A stretch of DNA of 64,000 nucleotides from an uncultured Lachnospiraceae bacterium (lineage in GTDB: Bacteria > Bacillota > Clostridia > Lachnospirales > Lachnospiraceae). Shown in pieces: positions 7,477-16,084 of this stretch. Location of the stretch: the NCBI GenBank assembly GCA_947164605.1, contig CAMUXE010000002.1:1-64000 (forward strand), given 5' to 3'. The position numbers and the translations under genes were made by a program. The notes beneath the pieces were generated by a model that worked only from the letters and a program-made list of their open reading frames with translations, had not been told where the DNA came from and made no database searches. Position 1 is the first letter of the stretch, and each line of letters begins with the position of its first letter.

Positions 7477-8670
7477 ATGGAAAAATTAGCAATATTAGGT
7501 GGAAATGCAGTATTTAAGAAAGCAATAGGGTATGGCCATCAATATATAGATGAAGCTGATATTAAAGCTGTTATTGAAGTTTTAAAAAGTGATTTTCTTA
7601 CAACAGGTCCCAAGCTTATTGAAGCAGAGAAAAAACTGTGTGATCTGACAGGGGCAAAACATGCAGTTCTAATTCAGAATGATACTGCAGCTCTTCATGC
7701 AGCTTGTCATGCGGCTGGAGTTGGCCCTGGAGATGAAGTTATTACTACACCAATTACATTTGCCGCCAGTGCTAACTGTGCATTTTATTGTGGAGCAAGA
7801 CCTGTATTCGCTGATATTGATCCTGAAACATATGAGATTGATCCTAAATCAATTGAAGAAAAAATAACAGAAAAGACAAAGGCAGTAGTTGCGGTGGATT
7901 ATACTGGTGCACCAGTCAATGTCCCTCTTATAAAAGAAATTTGTAAGAAGCATAATCTTGTATTTATTGAGGATGCTGCTCATTCTATAGGCACTAAGTT
8001 TAATGGTACACCAGTTGGAAAGATGGCTGATATGACAACTTTTAGTTTTCATCCTGTAAAGACTGTGACATCTGGTGAGGGTGGTGCTATTTTAACTGAC
8101 AGCGATGAACTCTATAAGAGTCTTATTCTTTTTAGATCTCATGGAATAACTCGTAATCAGGATTGGATGAGTAAGGAAAGCGAAGGTGGCTGGTATTATG
8201 AGCAGATTGATCTTGGCTACAATTACCGTATGACTGAGATGCAGGCTGCATTGCTTAGCAGTCAGTTAGATAAGCTTTCTATGTACACTGCGCGAAGAAA
8301 GCAGATTGTTGCTAAGTACGACAATGCCTTCTCTCAGATGCCTGAGATTACAATTCAGAAAGAGTATGAAGGAGCAGACACTACTAGACATCTATACATT
8401 CTTCAGCTCAACCTTGAGAAACTTAATGCTACAAGGAAAGAAATTTATGAGGCCCTAGCGGCTGAGGGATGTGGAGTCAATGTTCATTACATTCCAACAT
8501 ATCATTTTCCTTATTATCAGAAGAATGGATATAAAGGCGTTGTATGTCCTAATGCAGAGCATCTGTATGAACGTATTGTGACAATTCCCCTTTATTATGC
8601 TATGACTGATGAAGATGTAGCTAATGTAATTGAATCTGTTAAGAAAGTAATATCGTATTATAAGAAATAA
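7477..8670 (+). CDS. pseC: UDP-4-amino sugar transaminase PseC
   Basis: PLP-dependent DegT/DnrJ/EryC1-family aminotransferase of 397 residues. It aminates the 4-keto sugar made by the dehydratase to UDP-4-amino-4,6-dideoxy-N-acetyl-L-altrosamine, using glutamate. The PLP lysine is K195 in FHPVKTVTSGEGG, the PseC-type signature. IEDAAHS (164-170) and TPITFAASAN (91-100) are the other cofactor-site blocks. AGAAGG lies upstream of the ATG at 7477. Its position between an acetyltransferase and pseF/pseI/pseG supports the assignment over LegC-type enzymes. Confidence 0.88.
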   Translation: MEKLAILGGNAVFKKAIGYGHQYIDEADIKAVIEVLKSDFLTTGPKLIEAEKKLCDLTGAKHAVLIQNDTAALHAACHAAGVGPGDEVITTPITFAASANCAFYCGARPVFADIDPETYEIDPKSIEEKITEKTKAVVAVDYTGAPVNVPLIKEICKKHNLVFIEDAAHSIGTKFNGTPVGKMADMTTFSFHPVKTVTSGEGGAILTDSDELYKSLILFRSHGITRNQDWMSKESEGGWYYEQIDLGYNYRMTEMQAALLSSQLDKLSMYTARRKQIVAKYDNAFSQMPEITIQKEYEGADTTRHLYILQLNLEKLNATRKEIYEALAAEGCGVNVHYIPTYHFPYYQKNGYKGVVCPNAEHLYERIVTIPLYYAMTDEDVANVIESVKKVISYYKK

Positions 8671-8699
8671 ATTTACTTTTTTATTTGAGGTGGAATTTT

Positions 8700-8873
8700 A
8701 TGTCTTTGAAATTAGAAATAGCTCGAGATGAATTGATAAAGCTTACTGATCATGCTTTTGTGAAAGACATAGATATTCCAGATAACTCTTTGGTTTTCGG
8801 ACAATATCCAAAACATACAATAGTAACTAAAGATGAAGATTATATGATGAGAAGAATGACTGAATTTATCTGA
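8700..8873 (+). pseudogene. Internally deleted hexapeptide acetyltransferase
   Basis: A 57-residue frame with a fair ribosome site (GAGGTGG) before the ATG at 8700. Its second half (IPDNSLVFGQYPKHTIV) aligns by eye with the last turn and tail of the hexapeptide protein at 6778-7437 (IADNSIVEGKGADFIIK). The first 20 residues resemble the helical N-terminus of such proteins. The trimer-forming beta-helix core between them is missing. I read it as a second acetyltransferase gene that lost its middle in-frame. It could still be translated but should not be active. It fits exactly between pseC and pseF with 10 bases to the next ATG. Confidence 0.55.
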
Positions 8874-8882
8874 GGGAAATAT

Positions 8883-9596
8883 ATGAGTAGTATAGCAATA
8901 ATCACAGCCAGGGGTGGTTCTAAGAGAATACCTAAAAAAAATATAAGAGAATTCTGTGGAAGACCGATTATTGAGTACAGTATAGAGGCGGCTCTCAAAA
9001 GTAAAGCTTTTAATGAGGTTATGGTGTCAACTGATTCTGAAGAAATTGCGGAAATAGCAAGAAATTGTGGGGCGTCTGTACCTTTTATGAGAAGTGAAAA
9101 GACTAGCAATGATTTTGCAACGACTAGAGATGTTTTGCTCGAAGTGTTGGAAAATTATAAAAGAGTTGGTAAAAGCTTTGACTATATGACTTGCATATAT
9201 CCAACAGCTCCATTTGTAACAGCTGAGAAATTATGTGAGACTCTTAGAATAATAGAGGATAGCAAGTCTAGCATCCTTGTTCCTGTGGTCAAATTTTCTT
9301 TTCCGCCTCAAAGAGCATATATTGTAAATGAAGGCCAACTAGTTTGGAAATGGGATGAATTTAAAGCTACTAGATCTCAGGATCTTGAGCCTTTTTATCA
9401 TGATGCTGGTCAATTTTATGTATATAATGTTGGAGATTATTTAGCTCAAAATGGCTCTATTTCAACTAATATGATGCCATACATTTTACCAGAAACTGAG
9501 GTTCAGGATATTGATACATTTGAAGATTGGAAGATGGCAGAACTAAAATTCAACTTAATGAAGGAGAAAACAAATGAACTCGCTAGTGACAATTGA
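8883..9596 (+). CDS. pseF: Pseudaminic acid cytidylyltransferase PseF
   Basis: CMP-sugar synthetase of 237 residues. It activates pseudaminic acid with CTP to CMP-Pse in the cytosol. The CTP-binding start (ITARGGSKRIPKKN) is at residues 6-19. The PseF-specific features IYPTAPFVTA and RSQDLEPFYHDAGQFY are present, where NeuA-type enzymes differ. It follows the decayed acetyltransferase by 10 bases and overlaps pseI by 23 bases. Confidence 0.88.
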   Translation: MSSIAIITARGGSKRIPKKNIREFCGRPIIEYSIEAALKSKAFNEVMVSTDSEEIAEIARNCGASVPFMRSEKTSNDFATTRDVLLEVLENYKRVGKSFDYMTCIYPTAPFVTAEKLCETLRIIEDSKSSILVPVVKFSFPPQRAYIVNEGQLVWKWDEFKATRSQDLEPFYHDAGQFYVYNVGDYLAQNGSISTNMMPYILPETEVQDIDTFEDWKMAELKFNLMKEKTNELASDN

Positions 9597-10629
9597 TGGA
9601 AAAAAGATTGGTCCAGGGTATCCGGTTTATGTTGTTGCTGAGATGTCTGCCAATCACTTACAATCATATGAGAGAGCCAAGGATATTATTTTTGCAGCAA
9701 AGAATGCTGGGGCAGATGCTGTTAAGCTTCAGTCTTATACACCAGATACTATAACTATTGACTGTCATAGTGATGATTTCATGGCTACTAAGGGAAGTAT
9801 ATGGGAAGGTAAAAATCTTCATGATCTCTATTCAGATGCATACATGCCATGGGATTGGCATGAGGGTTTGTTTAATTATGCCAAAGAAATAGGAATAACA
9901 ATATTTTCATCTCCATTTGATTTTACTTCAATAGATCTATTGGAAAAATTAGGAGCTCCAGCATATAAAATTGCCTCATATGAGATTATGGATATACCAC
10001 TTATTGAACGTGCGGCTAAAACTGGAAAACCAATTATTCTATCTACAGGAGTAGCTAGTATGGCTGATATAGAACTAGCTATGGAAACGTGCAGAAAAGC
10101 GGGTAATGAAGATGTAATTCTTTTAAAGTGTGTGTCAGAGTATCCTACACCATATAAGGATTTTAATTTAAAGACTATTCCAAATATGCATGAGACTTTT
10201 GATTGCATAGTTGGTTTATCTGATCATTCGATGGAATCGGCAGTTGATATTGCTGCGACAACATTAGGTGCATCAATGATAGAAAAACATATGACATTGA
10301 GACGTGCAGACGGTGGACCTGATGGAAGTTTTTCTATGGAGCCGGAAGAAATACAAAGTATGATAAATGATATTCGCAATATTGAGCTTTCACTCGGTGT
10401 ATGTACATATAATTTGAACGATTTTCAATTAAAGGGAAAGAAAAATTCCAGATCACTATATGTGGTAAAGGATATAAAAGCTGGCGAAGAATTCAGTTTG
10501 GAAAATATTCGCTCAATACGTCCAGGATATGGAATTAAACCTAAATACTTATATGATATTATTGGAAAAAAAGCTAATAGGGATTTGTCCTTTGGTACAG
10601 CCTTGGATTGGAAATATATTGATGATTAA
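9574..10629 (+). CDS. pseI: Pseudaminic acid synthase PseI
   Basis: NeuB-family synthase of 351 residues. It condenses 6-deoxy-AltdiNAc with phosphoenolpyruvate to pseudaminic acid, with a metal cofactor. It has an N-terminal TIM barrel (VAEMSANH near 21-28, KLQSYTPDT, STGVAS, SDHS, EKHMTL) and a C-terminal SAF antifreeze-like domain (from about residue 290). The SAN-H start and the barrel motifs match PseI rather than sialic or legionaminic synthases. The ATG lies inside the end of pseF with AAGGAG upstream, implying coupled translation. Confidence 0.88.
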   Translation: MNSLVTIDGKKIGPGYPVYVVAEMSANHLQSYERAKDIIFAAKNAGADAVKLQSYTPDTITIDCHSDDFMATKGSIWEGKNLHDLYSDAYMPWDWHEGLFNYAKEIGITIFSSPFDFTSIDLLEKLGAPAYKIASYEIMDIPLIERAAKTGKPIILSTGVASMADIELAMETCRKAGNEDVILLKCVSEYPTPYKDFNLKTIPNMHETFDCIVGLSDHSMESAVDIAATTLGASMIEKHMTLRRADGGPDGSFSMEPEEIQSMINDIRNIELSLGVCTYNLNDFQLKGKKNSRSLYVVKDIKAGEEFSLENIRSIRPGYGIKPKYLYDIIGKKANRDLSFGTALDWKYIDD

Positions 10630-10643
10630 TATAGGTGACTGTA

Positions 10644-11669
10644 ATGGTGATAATTAGAGTAGACAGTAATACAAAAATTGCATCTGGACATGTGATGAGA
10701 TGTATTGCTATAGCACAAGCATTAGAAGAAGCAGGTGAAGAAGTTTTCTTCCTTACAGCTGACACGTGCTCAGATGCTATGCTTGAAGAGGCTGGCTTTT
10801 CTCATAAGAATCTTAACAGTAATTGGGAGGATTTTTCGCTTGAAATAGATCAGGTTTCAGAGATACTTAAATTGTATAATATGCCAGTTTATCTTATAGA
10901 TAGCTACTCGATCACAAAAGAATATATTGACTCTCTTTCTAAATATTCAAAAATTGTATATTTGGGAAGCAAGGCTATAAATTCTGAAAAATTATCCATG
11001 CTTATAAATTACAGTACAGATATTGATTATGATTTTTATGAAAATTCTTTTTCGAAAGATACTAAAATGCTTTTAGGACCACAATACGCTCCTTTGCGTA
11101 AAGAGTTCCAGAATATTCCTCAAAAAAGCACTGAAGAAGTGAAAAGAATATTGATAACTACAGGGAATACTGATAAGCAAAATATTGTAGAAAAGATACT
11201 TTTGTCTTTAATTGATCATGACATATTAGAAGAAAAAACTATTGACGTGGTTATAGGTAGAATGTTTGAATCAAAGAACTTTCTCTATGAAAAATTTAAA
11301 GATATTAAAAATATTAATTTGCATGAAAATGTGACAGACATGTATTCATTAATGAAGACTGCGGATCTTGCAATTTCGGCAAATGGAACAACTGTTTATG
11401 AATTGGCAGCAGCGTCTGTTCCAACAATAACATTTGCCATGGTAGAAGAGCAGTTAGGCAGTGCATGTAAATTGTCGGAATTGGGTGCTACTCTTTATTG
11501 TGGAGAGTCATATACAGATTTGCAAGTGACGGTAGAAAGAATTGCGGAGGCTGCCTCATTTATGTGTGAACATAAAATTGAAAGAAATAATTACTGCAGT
11601 AGAGCAAAAAAAATTATGGGTGGTAATGGCAGTTTAATAATTGCTCAAGAACTAATAAACTTGAATTAG
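10644..11669 (+). CDS. pseG: UDP-sugar hydrolase PseG
   Basis: GT-B-fold hydrolase of about 341 residues. It releases UDP from UDP-2,4-diacetamido-2,4,6-trideoxy-L-altrose to give the free sugar used by PseI. The N-terminal IRVDSNTKIASGHVMRC block, including the catalytic His, is diagnostic. A late SANGTTVYELAAASVP segment forms the nucleotide site. I prefer the ATG at 10644 with AGGTGA upstream over the GTG at 10635. With PseC, F and I this completes a CMP-Pse route. Confidence 0.85.
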   Translation: MVIIRVDSNTKIASGHVMRCIAIAQALEEAGEEVFFLTADTCSDAMLEEAGFSHKNLNSNWEDFSLEIDQVSEILKLYNMPVYLIDSYSITKEYIDSLSKYSKIVYLGSKAINSEKLSMLINYSTDIDYDFYENSFSKDTKMLLGPQYAPLRKEFQNIPQKSTEEVKRILITTGNTDKQNIVEKILLSLIDHDILEEKTIDVVIGRMFESKNFLYEKFKDIKNINLHENVTDMYSLMKTADLAISANGTTVYELAAASVPTITFAMVEEQLGSACKLSELGATLYCGESYTDLQVTVERIAEAASFMCEHKIERNNYCSRAKKIMGGNGSLIIAQELINLN

Positions 11670-11703
11670 TATTTTTTGTTATAGATATTAAAAGGGAGAG
11701 AAC

Positions 11704-12723
11704 ATGTATATAATAATTGGTGCCTCAAGTTTTATTGGAGTGTATACAGCTAGATATTTTATTGATAAAGGGGAAGACCTTATAGTGACAGGACGTAATA
11801 ATAAATTTTGTCAGTACTATAAGCAATTCCCAAATGTTAAATATATAAATCTTGATTTAAATAATCCAAATGATTTTGATCAATTGCCAACAGAAGGGGT
11901 TGAAGGTCTTGCTCTTATTTCAGCCATGTTACCGGCGTCAGAGGATGCGGATTTAGATGAAAATGAAAATGCTGATAAATACATTAAGGTAAATACTTTG
12001 GGAACAATCAATGTATTGGAGTATTGCAGAAGAAATAAGATAAAACGCGTAATATCAACAGTTTCATATGGTGATATATCAGAGTCTTTGGGATGTGGAC
12101 ATGCAATTACTGAAGAAGAACCTAGAAATTTTAAATTTTCGGGGGACCATGCCGCTTATGTAATTTCAAAGAATGCGGCGGCTGATATTATGGAATACTA
12201 TAATCAGCAACACGACATGAAGAATGCTTGGTTTAGGCTTCCGCCTGTATATGGGGTGGGACCTCATGGCTCTTTGAAAGTCAATGGAAAACTCGTGAAA
12301 TCAGGCTTGCAAATTTTTATTGATAAAGCCAGTGAGGGAGAACCTATTGAAGTATTTGGAGATGGAAAACTTTACAGAGATGTTGTCTATGTAAAGGATG
12401 TAGCTAAGGCATTCTATAGAGCATTTAAAAGCGAAAGGACTTATGGCTTGTATAACATTTCATCTGGTGTGAAAATAACCTTGTTGGAACAGGCACAAGT
12501 CTGTGCAGAAGTATTTGCCACGGATTCTGAACATAAATCATTGGTGCAAACACGTCCGGAAATTGCAAACAAAGGGATTTCTTATCAGCTATCAATTGAA
12601 AAAGCCAATAAAGATTTCGACTATTATCCAGAGTTTGCTGAATTTAAAGCAATGATGATAGATTGGAAAGATGAGCTTTATGAAGGCAGTATGACGAAAT
12701 TATTTAGTGATAGAGAGGCGTAG
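11704..12723 (+). CDS. NAD(P)-dependent sugar epimerase/dehydratase
   Basis: Extended SDR of 339 residues with an N-terminal GASSFIG nucleotide site, a serine/tyrosine active site (STVSYGD...YVISK, Tyr-x3-Lys) and a late DVVYVKDVAKAFY segment typical of nucleotide-sugar epimerases. The GASSFIG loop deviates slightly from the usual GxxGxxG. It is not a step of the known CMP-Pse route. It sits between pseG and an ATP-grasp gene with its own AAGGGAG site, and its stop is one base before the next start. It probably makes a second sugar or modifies the Pse product; the substrate is unknown. Confidence 0.75.
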   Translation: MYIIIGASSFIGVYTARYFIDKGEDLIVTGRNNKFCQYYKQFPNVKYINLDLNNPNDFDQLPTEGVEGLALISAMLPASEDADLDENENADKYIKVNTLGTINVLEYCRRNKIKRVISTVSYGDISESLGCGHAITEEEPRNFKFSGDHAAYVISKNAAADIMEYYNQQHDMKNAWFRLPPVYGVGPHGSLKVNGKLVKSGLQIFIDKASEGEPIEVFGDGKLYRDVVYVKDVAKAFYRAFKSERTYGLYNISSGVKITLLEQAQVCAEVFATDSEHKSLVQTRPEIANKGISYQLSIEKANKDFDYYPEFAEFKAMMIDWKDELYEGSMTKLFSDREA

Positions 12724-12724
12724 C

Positions 12725-13915
12725 ATGGAAAGCATTTTCATACTTGGTGCCAGTAGACTTCAGTTAGCAGCTATTAAAGAAGCAAAAAAACGAGGCCTTT
12801 ATGTATATGTATTGGACTATGATCCTGAAGCAGTTGGCATTGCATATGCAGACCAATACTTACCCGTAAGCACGATTGATAAAGAAGAGGTTCTCAAAGC
12901 AGCAAAAATGTATAAACCTGATTATATAACAACGTCTACCAGCGATATGCCTGTAAGAACCGTATCTTGGGTATGCGAAAAGTTAGGATATAAGTCAGGT
13001 ATCTCATATGAAGATTCGATTGCAGCAACTGATAAAACTGTGATGAGAAGAAGACTTAAAGAGTGCGGAGTTCCAATTCCAACATTTAAGGTAATTCATA
13101 ATATAGATGAATTTTTAGTGGCAGTTAACGATATGCCACAGCAATTTGTTATAAAACCAGCAGATAATGCGGCAAGTAGAGGTGTTGTCTTTATGGACAA
13201 AAATGAAAGTCATGATTGGAAAGAAGTTTACGAGTATTCTCATCAATTTTCTCGTGGAGGAGATATTTTGATTGAAGAGTTCATGACAGGTCCTGAGGTT
13301 AGCGTAGAGGCTTTTACAGTTAAAGGTCAAAGTCGAATTATTACAATAACAGATAAAATGATTACCGAGATTCCGTATTTTGTTGAGATAGGACACACAG
13401 AACCAAGCAGACTGACTGAGGAAGAGCAAAATGACATTCGTAATGTTGCATTGGCAGCAATTAAGGCCATAAATATACAAGATGGTCCTAGTCACACAGA
13501 GATTAAAGTGACCCCGCAGGGAGCAAAGATTGTTGAGATTGCTGCTAGATTGGGCGGGGATTTTATAACATCTAACTTGGTGCCTCTTTCAACAGGAGTA
13601 AATATGACTGAATGCAGCATGGAATCTGTACTTGGGGCGCCGGTTGATTGGAATATAAAATACAATAAAGGTGCAGCTATTCGATTTATTCAGTCAGATC
13701 AAGGTGTTTTTGATCATGCCGAAGGAATAGATAAAGCATTGGCAATTGATGGAATACAGGAAATAGAAATTTATAAGAATAGTGGTGATAACATTAAGGT
13801 GTTAGCTAGCAGTTCTGATAGAGTTGGTCATGTTATCGCTCTTGGCCTTGATGCAGACGATGCAGCACATAAATGTGATTTGGCACTGGCAGAAATAAAA
13901 GTGGTTTTAAAGTAA
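12725..13915 (+). CDS. ATP-grasp ligase
   Basis: ATP-grasp enzyme of about 396 residues (carbamoyl-phosphate-synthase-like class) that would couple a carboxylate to an amine or similar nucleophile with ATP. An N-terminal Rossmann-like part (ILGASRLQLAAI) is followed by the ATP-grasp domain: FVIKPADNAASRGV binds the nucleotide, ILIEEFMTGPEVSVE supplies the adenine-contact hinge, and EIAARLGGD carries metal-binding residues. The start is the ATG at 12725 with GAGAGG six bases upstream, just after the epimerase stop. In sugar loci such ligases can attach amino acids or form amides on the glycan. A role here is inferred only. Confidence 0.8.
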   Translation: MESIFILGASRLQLAAIKEAKKRGLYVYVLDYDPEAVGIAYADQYLPVSTIDKEEVLKAAKMYKPDYITTSTSDMPVRTVSWVCEKLGYKSGISYEDSIAATDKTVMRRRLKECGVPIPTFKVIHNIDEFLVAVNDMPQQFVIKPADNAASRGVVFMDKNESHDWKEVYEYSHQFSRGGDILIEEFMTGPEVSVEAFTVKGQSRIITITDKMITEIPYFVEIGHTEPSRLTEEEQNDIRNVALAAIKAINIQDGPSHTEIKVTPQGAKIVEIAARLGGDFITSNLVPLSTGVNMTECSMESVLGAPVDWNIKYNKGAAIRFIQSDQGVFDHAEGIDKALAIDGIQEIEIYKNSGDNIKVLASSSDRVGHVIALGLDADDAAHKCDLALAEIKVVLK

Positions 13916-13937
13916 CATTTACACAAATTAGCTTGCC

Positions 13938-13966
13938 TTGACCAAAGTCAGACATAGGAATATAAT
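13938..13966 (+). promoter_or_regulatory. Promoter before the cytidylyltransferase fusion gene
   Basis: TTGACC at 13938-13943 and TATAAT at 13961-13966 with 17-base spacing, in the 183-base gap after the ATP-grasp gene. The following gene is therefore likely transcribed independently of the pse operon. Confidence 0.65.
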
Positions 13967-14098
13967 TATAAATGTTTTTTGCATCAATAATGCTATGTTT
14001 ACTTTCCCAAATTTCTATTAATGGATTTGGATGTGAAACTAAATATGGCATGGGGCTTGTGACTGGGACTTATAGCTCAAGCTCAAGAAAGGGGATAT

Positions 14099-15907
14099 AT
14101 GCAGGCAGTTATTTTAGCAGCAGGTATGGGAAAGAGACTCAAGGAACTTACCCAGAACAACACAAAGTGTATGGTTAAGGTCAATGGTGTAAGTCTTATT
14201 GATCGTATGTTACACCAGATTGAAAAAGAAAATCTTTCTAGAATCGTAATCGTAGTAGGTTACGAAGGCCAGAAGCTTATAGATTATATAGCAACATTGG
14301 GAATCAAGACTCCTATTGAGTTTATTGATAATCCTATTTACGATAAGACTAACAATATCTACTCTTTAGCACTCGCTAAGGAATATCTCAAGAAAGAGGA
14401 TACAATCCTTTTTGAGTCAGATATTATCTTTGAAGATTCAGTTCTTGACGCACTTATCGACGATCCAAGAGATACTCTTGCTTTGGTAGATAAGTATGAA
14501 TCTTGGATGGATGGAACTTGTGTAAAGCTCTCAGAGGATGATGATATTGAAGCATTTGTCCCTGGTAAGAAGTTCAACTATGATGAGATGGATGAGTATT
14601 ACAAGACTGTTAATCTCTACAAGTTCAGTAAGGAATTCTCATGCACTCACTATGTTCCATTCCTTGAGGCATATCAGAATGCTCTTGGTGAGAATGAGTA
14701 CTATGAGCAGGTTCTTCGTGTAATCACAATGCTAGATGATCCTGTTATCAAGGCTAAAAGACTTACAGGCCAGAAGTGGTATGAGATTGATGATATTCAG
14801 GATCTTGATATCGCAACATCACTCTTCACACCTGACGAAGATGAGAAGGTAAGCCTTCTTCAGTCTAGATACGGTGGTTACTGGAGATATCCAAAGCTTC
14901 TTGATTTCTGCTATCTTGTAAATCCATACTTCCCACCAAAGAAGATGGTTGATGAGCTTAAGGCAAACTTTGATACCCTTCTTCGTGAGTATCCATCTGG
15001 TATGAAGGTTAACAGCCTCCTTGCAGCTAAGAACTTTGATGTTCACCAGGCCAATATTATCGTCGGCAACGGTGCTGCTGAATTGATTAAGTCATTAATG
15101 AGCCAGTTCTCTGGAAAGACAGGCTTTGTGAGACCTACATTCGAGGAGTATCCACATAGATATGACGAGGAGAATTCAGTTAACTTTATTCCAGAGAATA
15201 AGGATTATTCATACACAGCAGACGATCTTATGAATTTCTTTGCTGATAAGCCAATTGATAACCTCGTAGTGGTAAATCCTGATAACCCAAGCGGTAACTA
15301 TATCAAGAAGGCAGACCTGCTCCGCCTTGTTGATTGGGCTAAAAATAAGGGAATCAAGCTTCTTATTGATGAATCATTTGTTGATTTTGCAGATGAAGAG
15401 GATCACACACTTATAGATCAGGCAATACTTGATGCTAATCCACATCTTAGTGTTATGAAGTCTATCTCTAAGTCATATGGTGTTCCAGGTTTGAGACTTG
15501 GCGTTCTTGCATCTGGTGACCAAGATATTATTGCTAAGATGAAGAAGGATGTAGCTATCTGGAATATCAACTCATTTGGTGAGTTCTATATGCAGATTGA
15601 AGAAAAGTATAAGAAGGATTATGCAAAGGCTCTTATTGAAATTCGTTCTGAGAGAGCCAGATTCCAGGGTGAACTTGGTAAGATTAAGGGAATTCGTGTA
15701 ATTCCATCTCAGGCTAACTATGTAATGGTTGAGCTTGATAAGAATATTTCACCAAAATCTCTCTTAAAGGTACTTCTTTTAAAGCACAGTATTCTCATTA
15801 AAGAACTTACTTCAAAGACAGGTGGTAAGGGCTATTTAAGACTTGCTGTTAGAAATCAGGAAGACAACGATAAGCTTATTGCAGCCTTAAAGACTGAACT
15901 TATGTAA
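14099..15907 (+). CDS. Cytidylyltransferase-PLP enzyme fusion
   Basis: A 602-residue two-domain protein. Residues 1-240 are a LicC-like nucleotidyltransferase (LAAGMGKRLKELT at 6-18, FESDIIFED near 105-113), the type that makes CDP-choline or CDP-ethanolamine. Residues 255-602 are a HisC/CobD-like fold-type I PLP enzyme with NPDNPSGN (393-400), D424, Schiff-base lysine K458 in SISKSYG, and R466. CobD-type enzymes decarboxylate threonine or serine phosphate. The fusion could thus make an amino-alcohol phosphate and cytidylate it. That is inference; a true transaminase is the alternative. It has its own promoter and terminator, and its codon use looks more like the housekeeping genes than like the AT-rich pse genes. 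Confidence 0.75.
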   Translation: MQAVILAAGMGKRLKELTQNNTKCMVKVNGVSLIDRMLHQIEKENLSRIVIVVGYEGQKLIDYIATLGIKTPIEFIDNPIYDKTNNIYSLALAKEYLKKEDTILFESDIIFEDSVLDALIDDPRDTLALVDKYESWMDGTCVKLSEDDDIEAFVPGKKFNYDEMDEYYKTVNLYKFSKEFSCTHYVPFLEAYQNALGENEYYEQVLRVITMLDDPVIKAKRLTGQKWYEIDDIQDLDIATSLFTPDEDEKVSLLQSRYGGYWRYPKLLDFCYLVNPYFPPKKMVDELKANFDTLLREYPSGMKVNSLLAAKNFDVHQANIIVGNGAAELIKSLMSQFSGKTGFVRPTFEEYPHRYDEENSVNFIPENKDYSYTADDLMNFFADKPIDNLVVVNPDNPSGNYIKKADLLRLVDWAKNKGIKLLIDESFVDFADEEDHTLIDQAILDANPHLSVMKSISKSYGVPGLRLGVLASGDQDIIAKMKKDVAIWNINSFGEFYMQIEEKYKKDYAKALIEIRSERARFQGELGKIKGIRVIPSQANYVMVELDKNISPKSLLKVLLLKHSILIKELTSKTGGKGYLRLAVRNQEDNDKLIAALKTELM

Positions 15908-15929
15908 GTTGAAGAATATATGAATTAAT

Positions 15930-15969
15930 AATCCAGGATGGGCATATAAGCTGCAAATCCTGGATTTTT
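15930..15969 (+). terminator. Rho-independent terminator
   Basis: AATCCAGGAT at 15930-15939 pairs perfectly with ATCCTGGATT at 15957-15966, followed by Ts. It ends the transcript of the fusion gene. Confidence 0.85.
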
Positions 15970-16084
15970 CATATTTTAATAATTATCATATGAGTTTGTG
16001 TTTTGATGAATTTAAATATGTTAAAATAATGTGATATGAATTGATCTTGTATATTATTTATATGTTTGTTTTGAGGAGAATTAT

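Noticed and set aside
13972..14178. 68-codon open frame between the ATP-grasp gene and the fusion gene
   Set aside because: It overlaps the start of the well-supported fusion gene in another frame, has no ribosome site and shows no protein-like composition.
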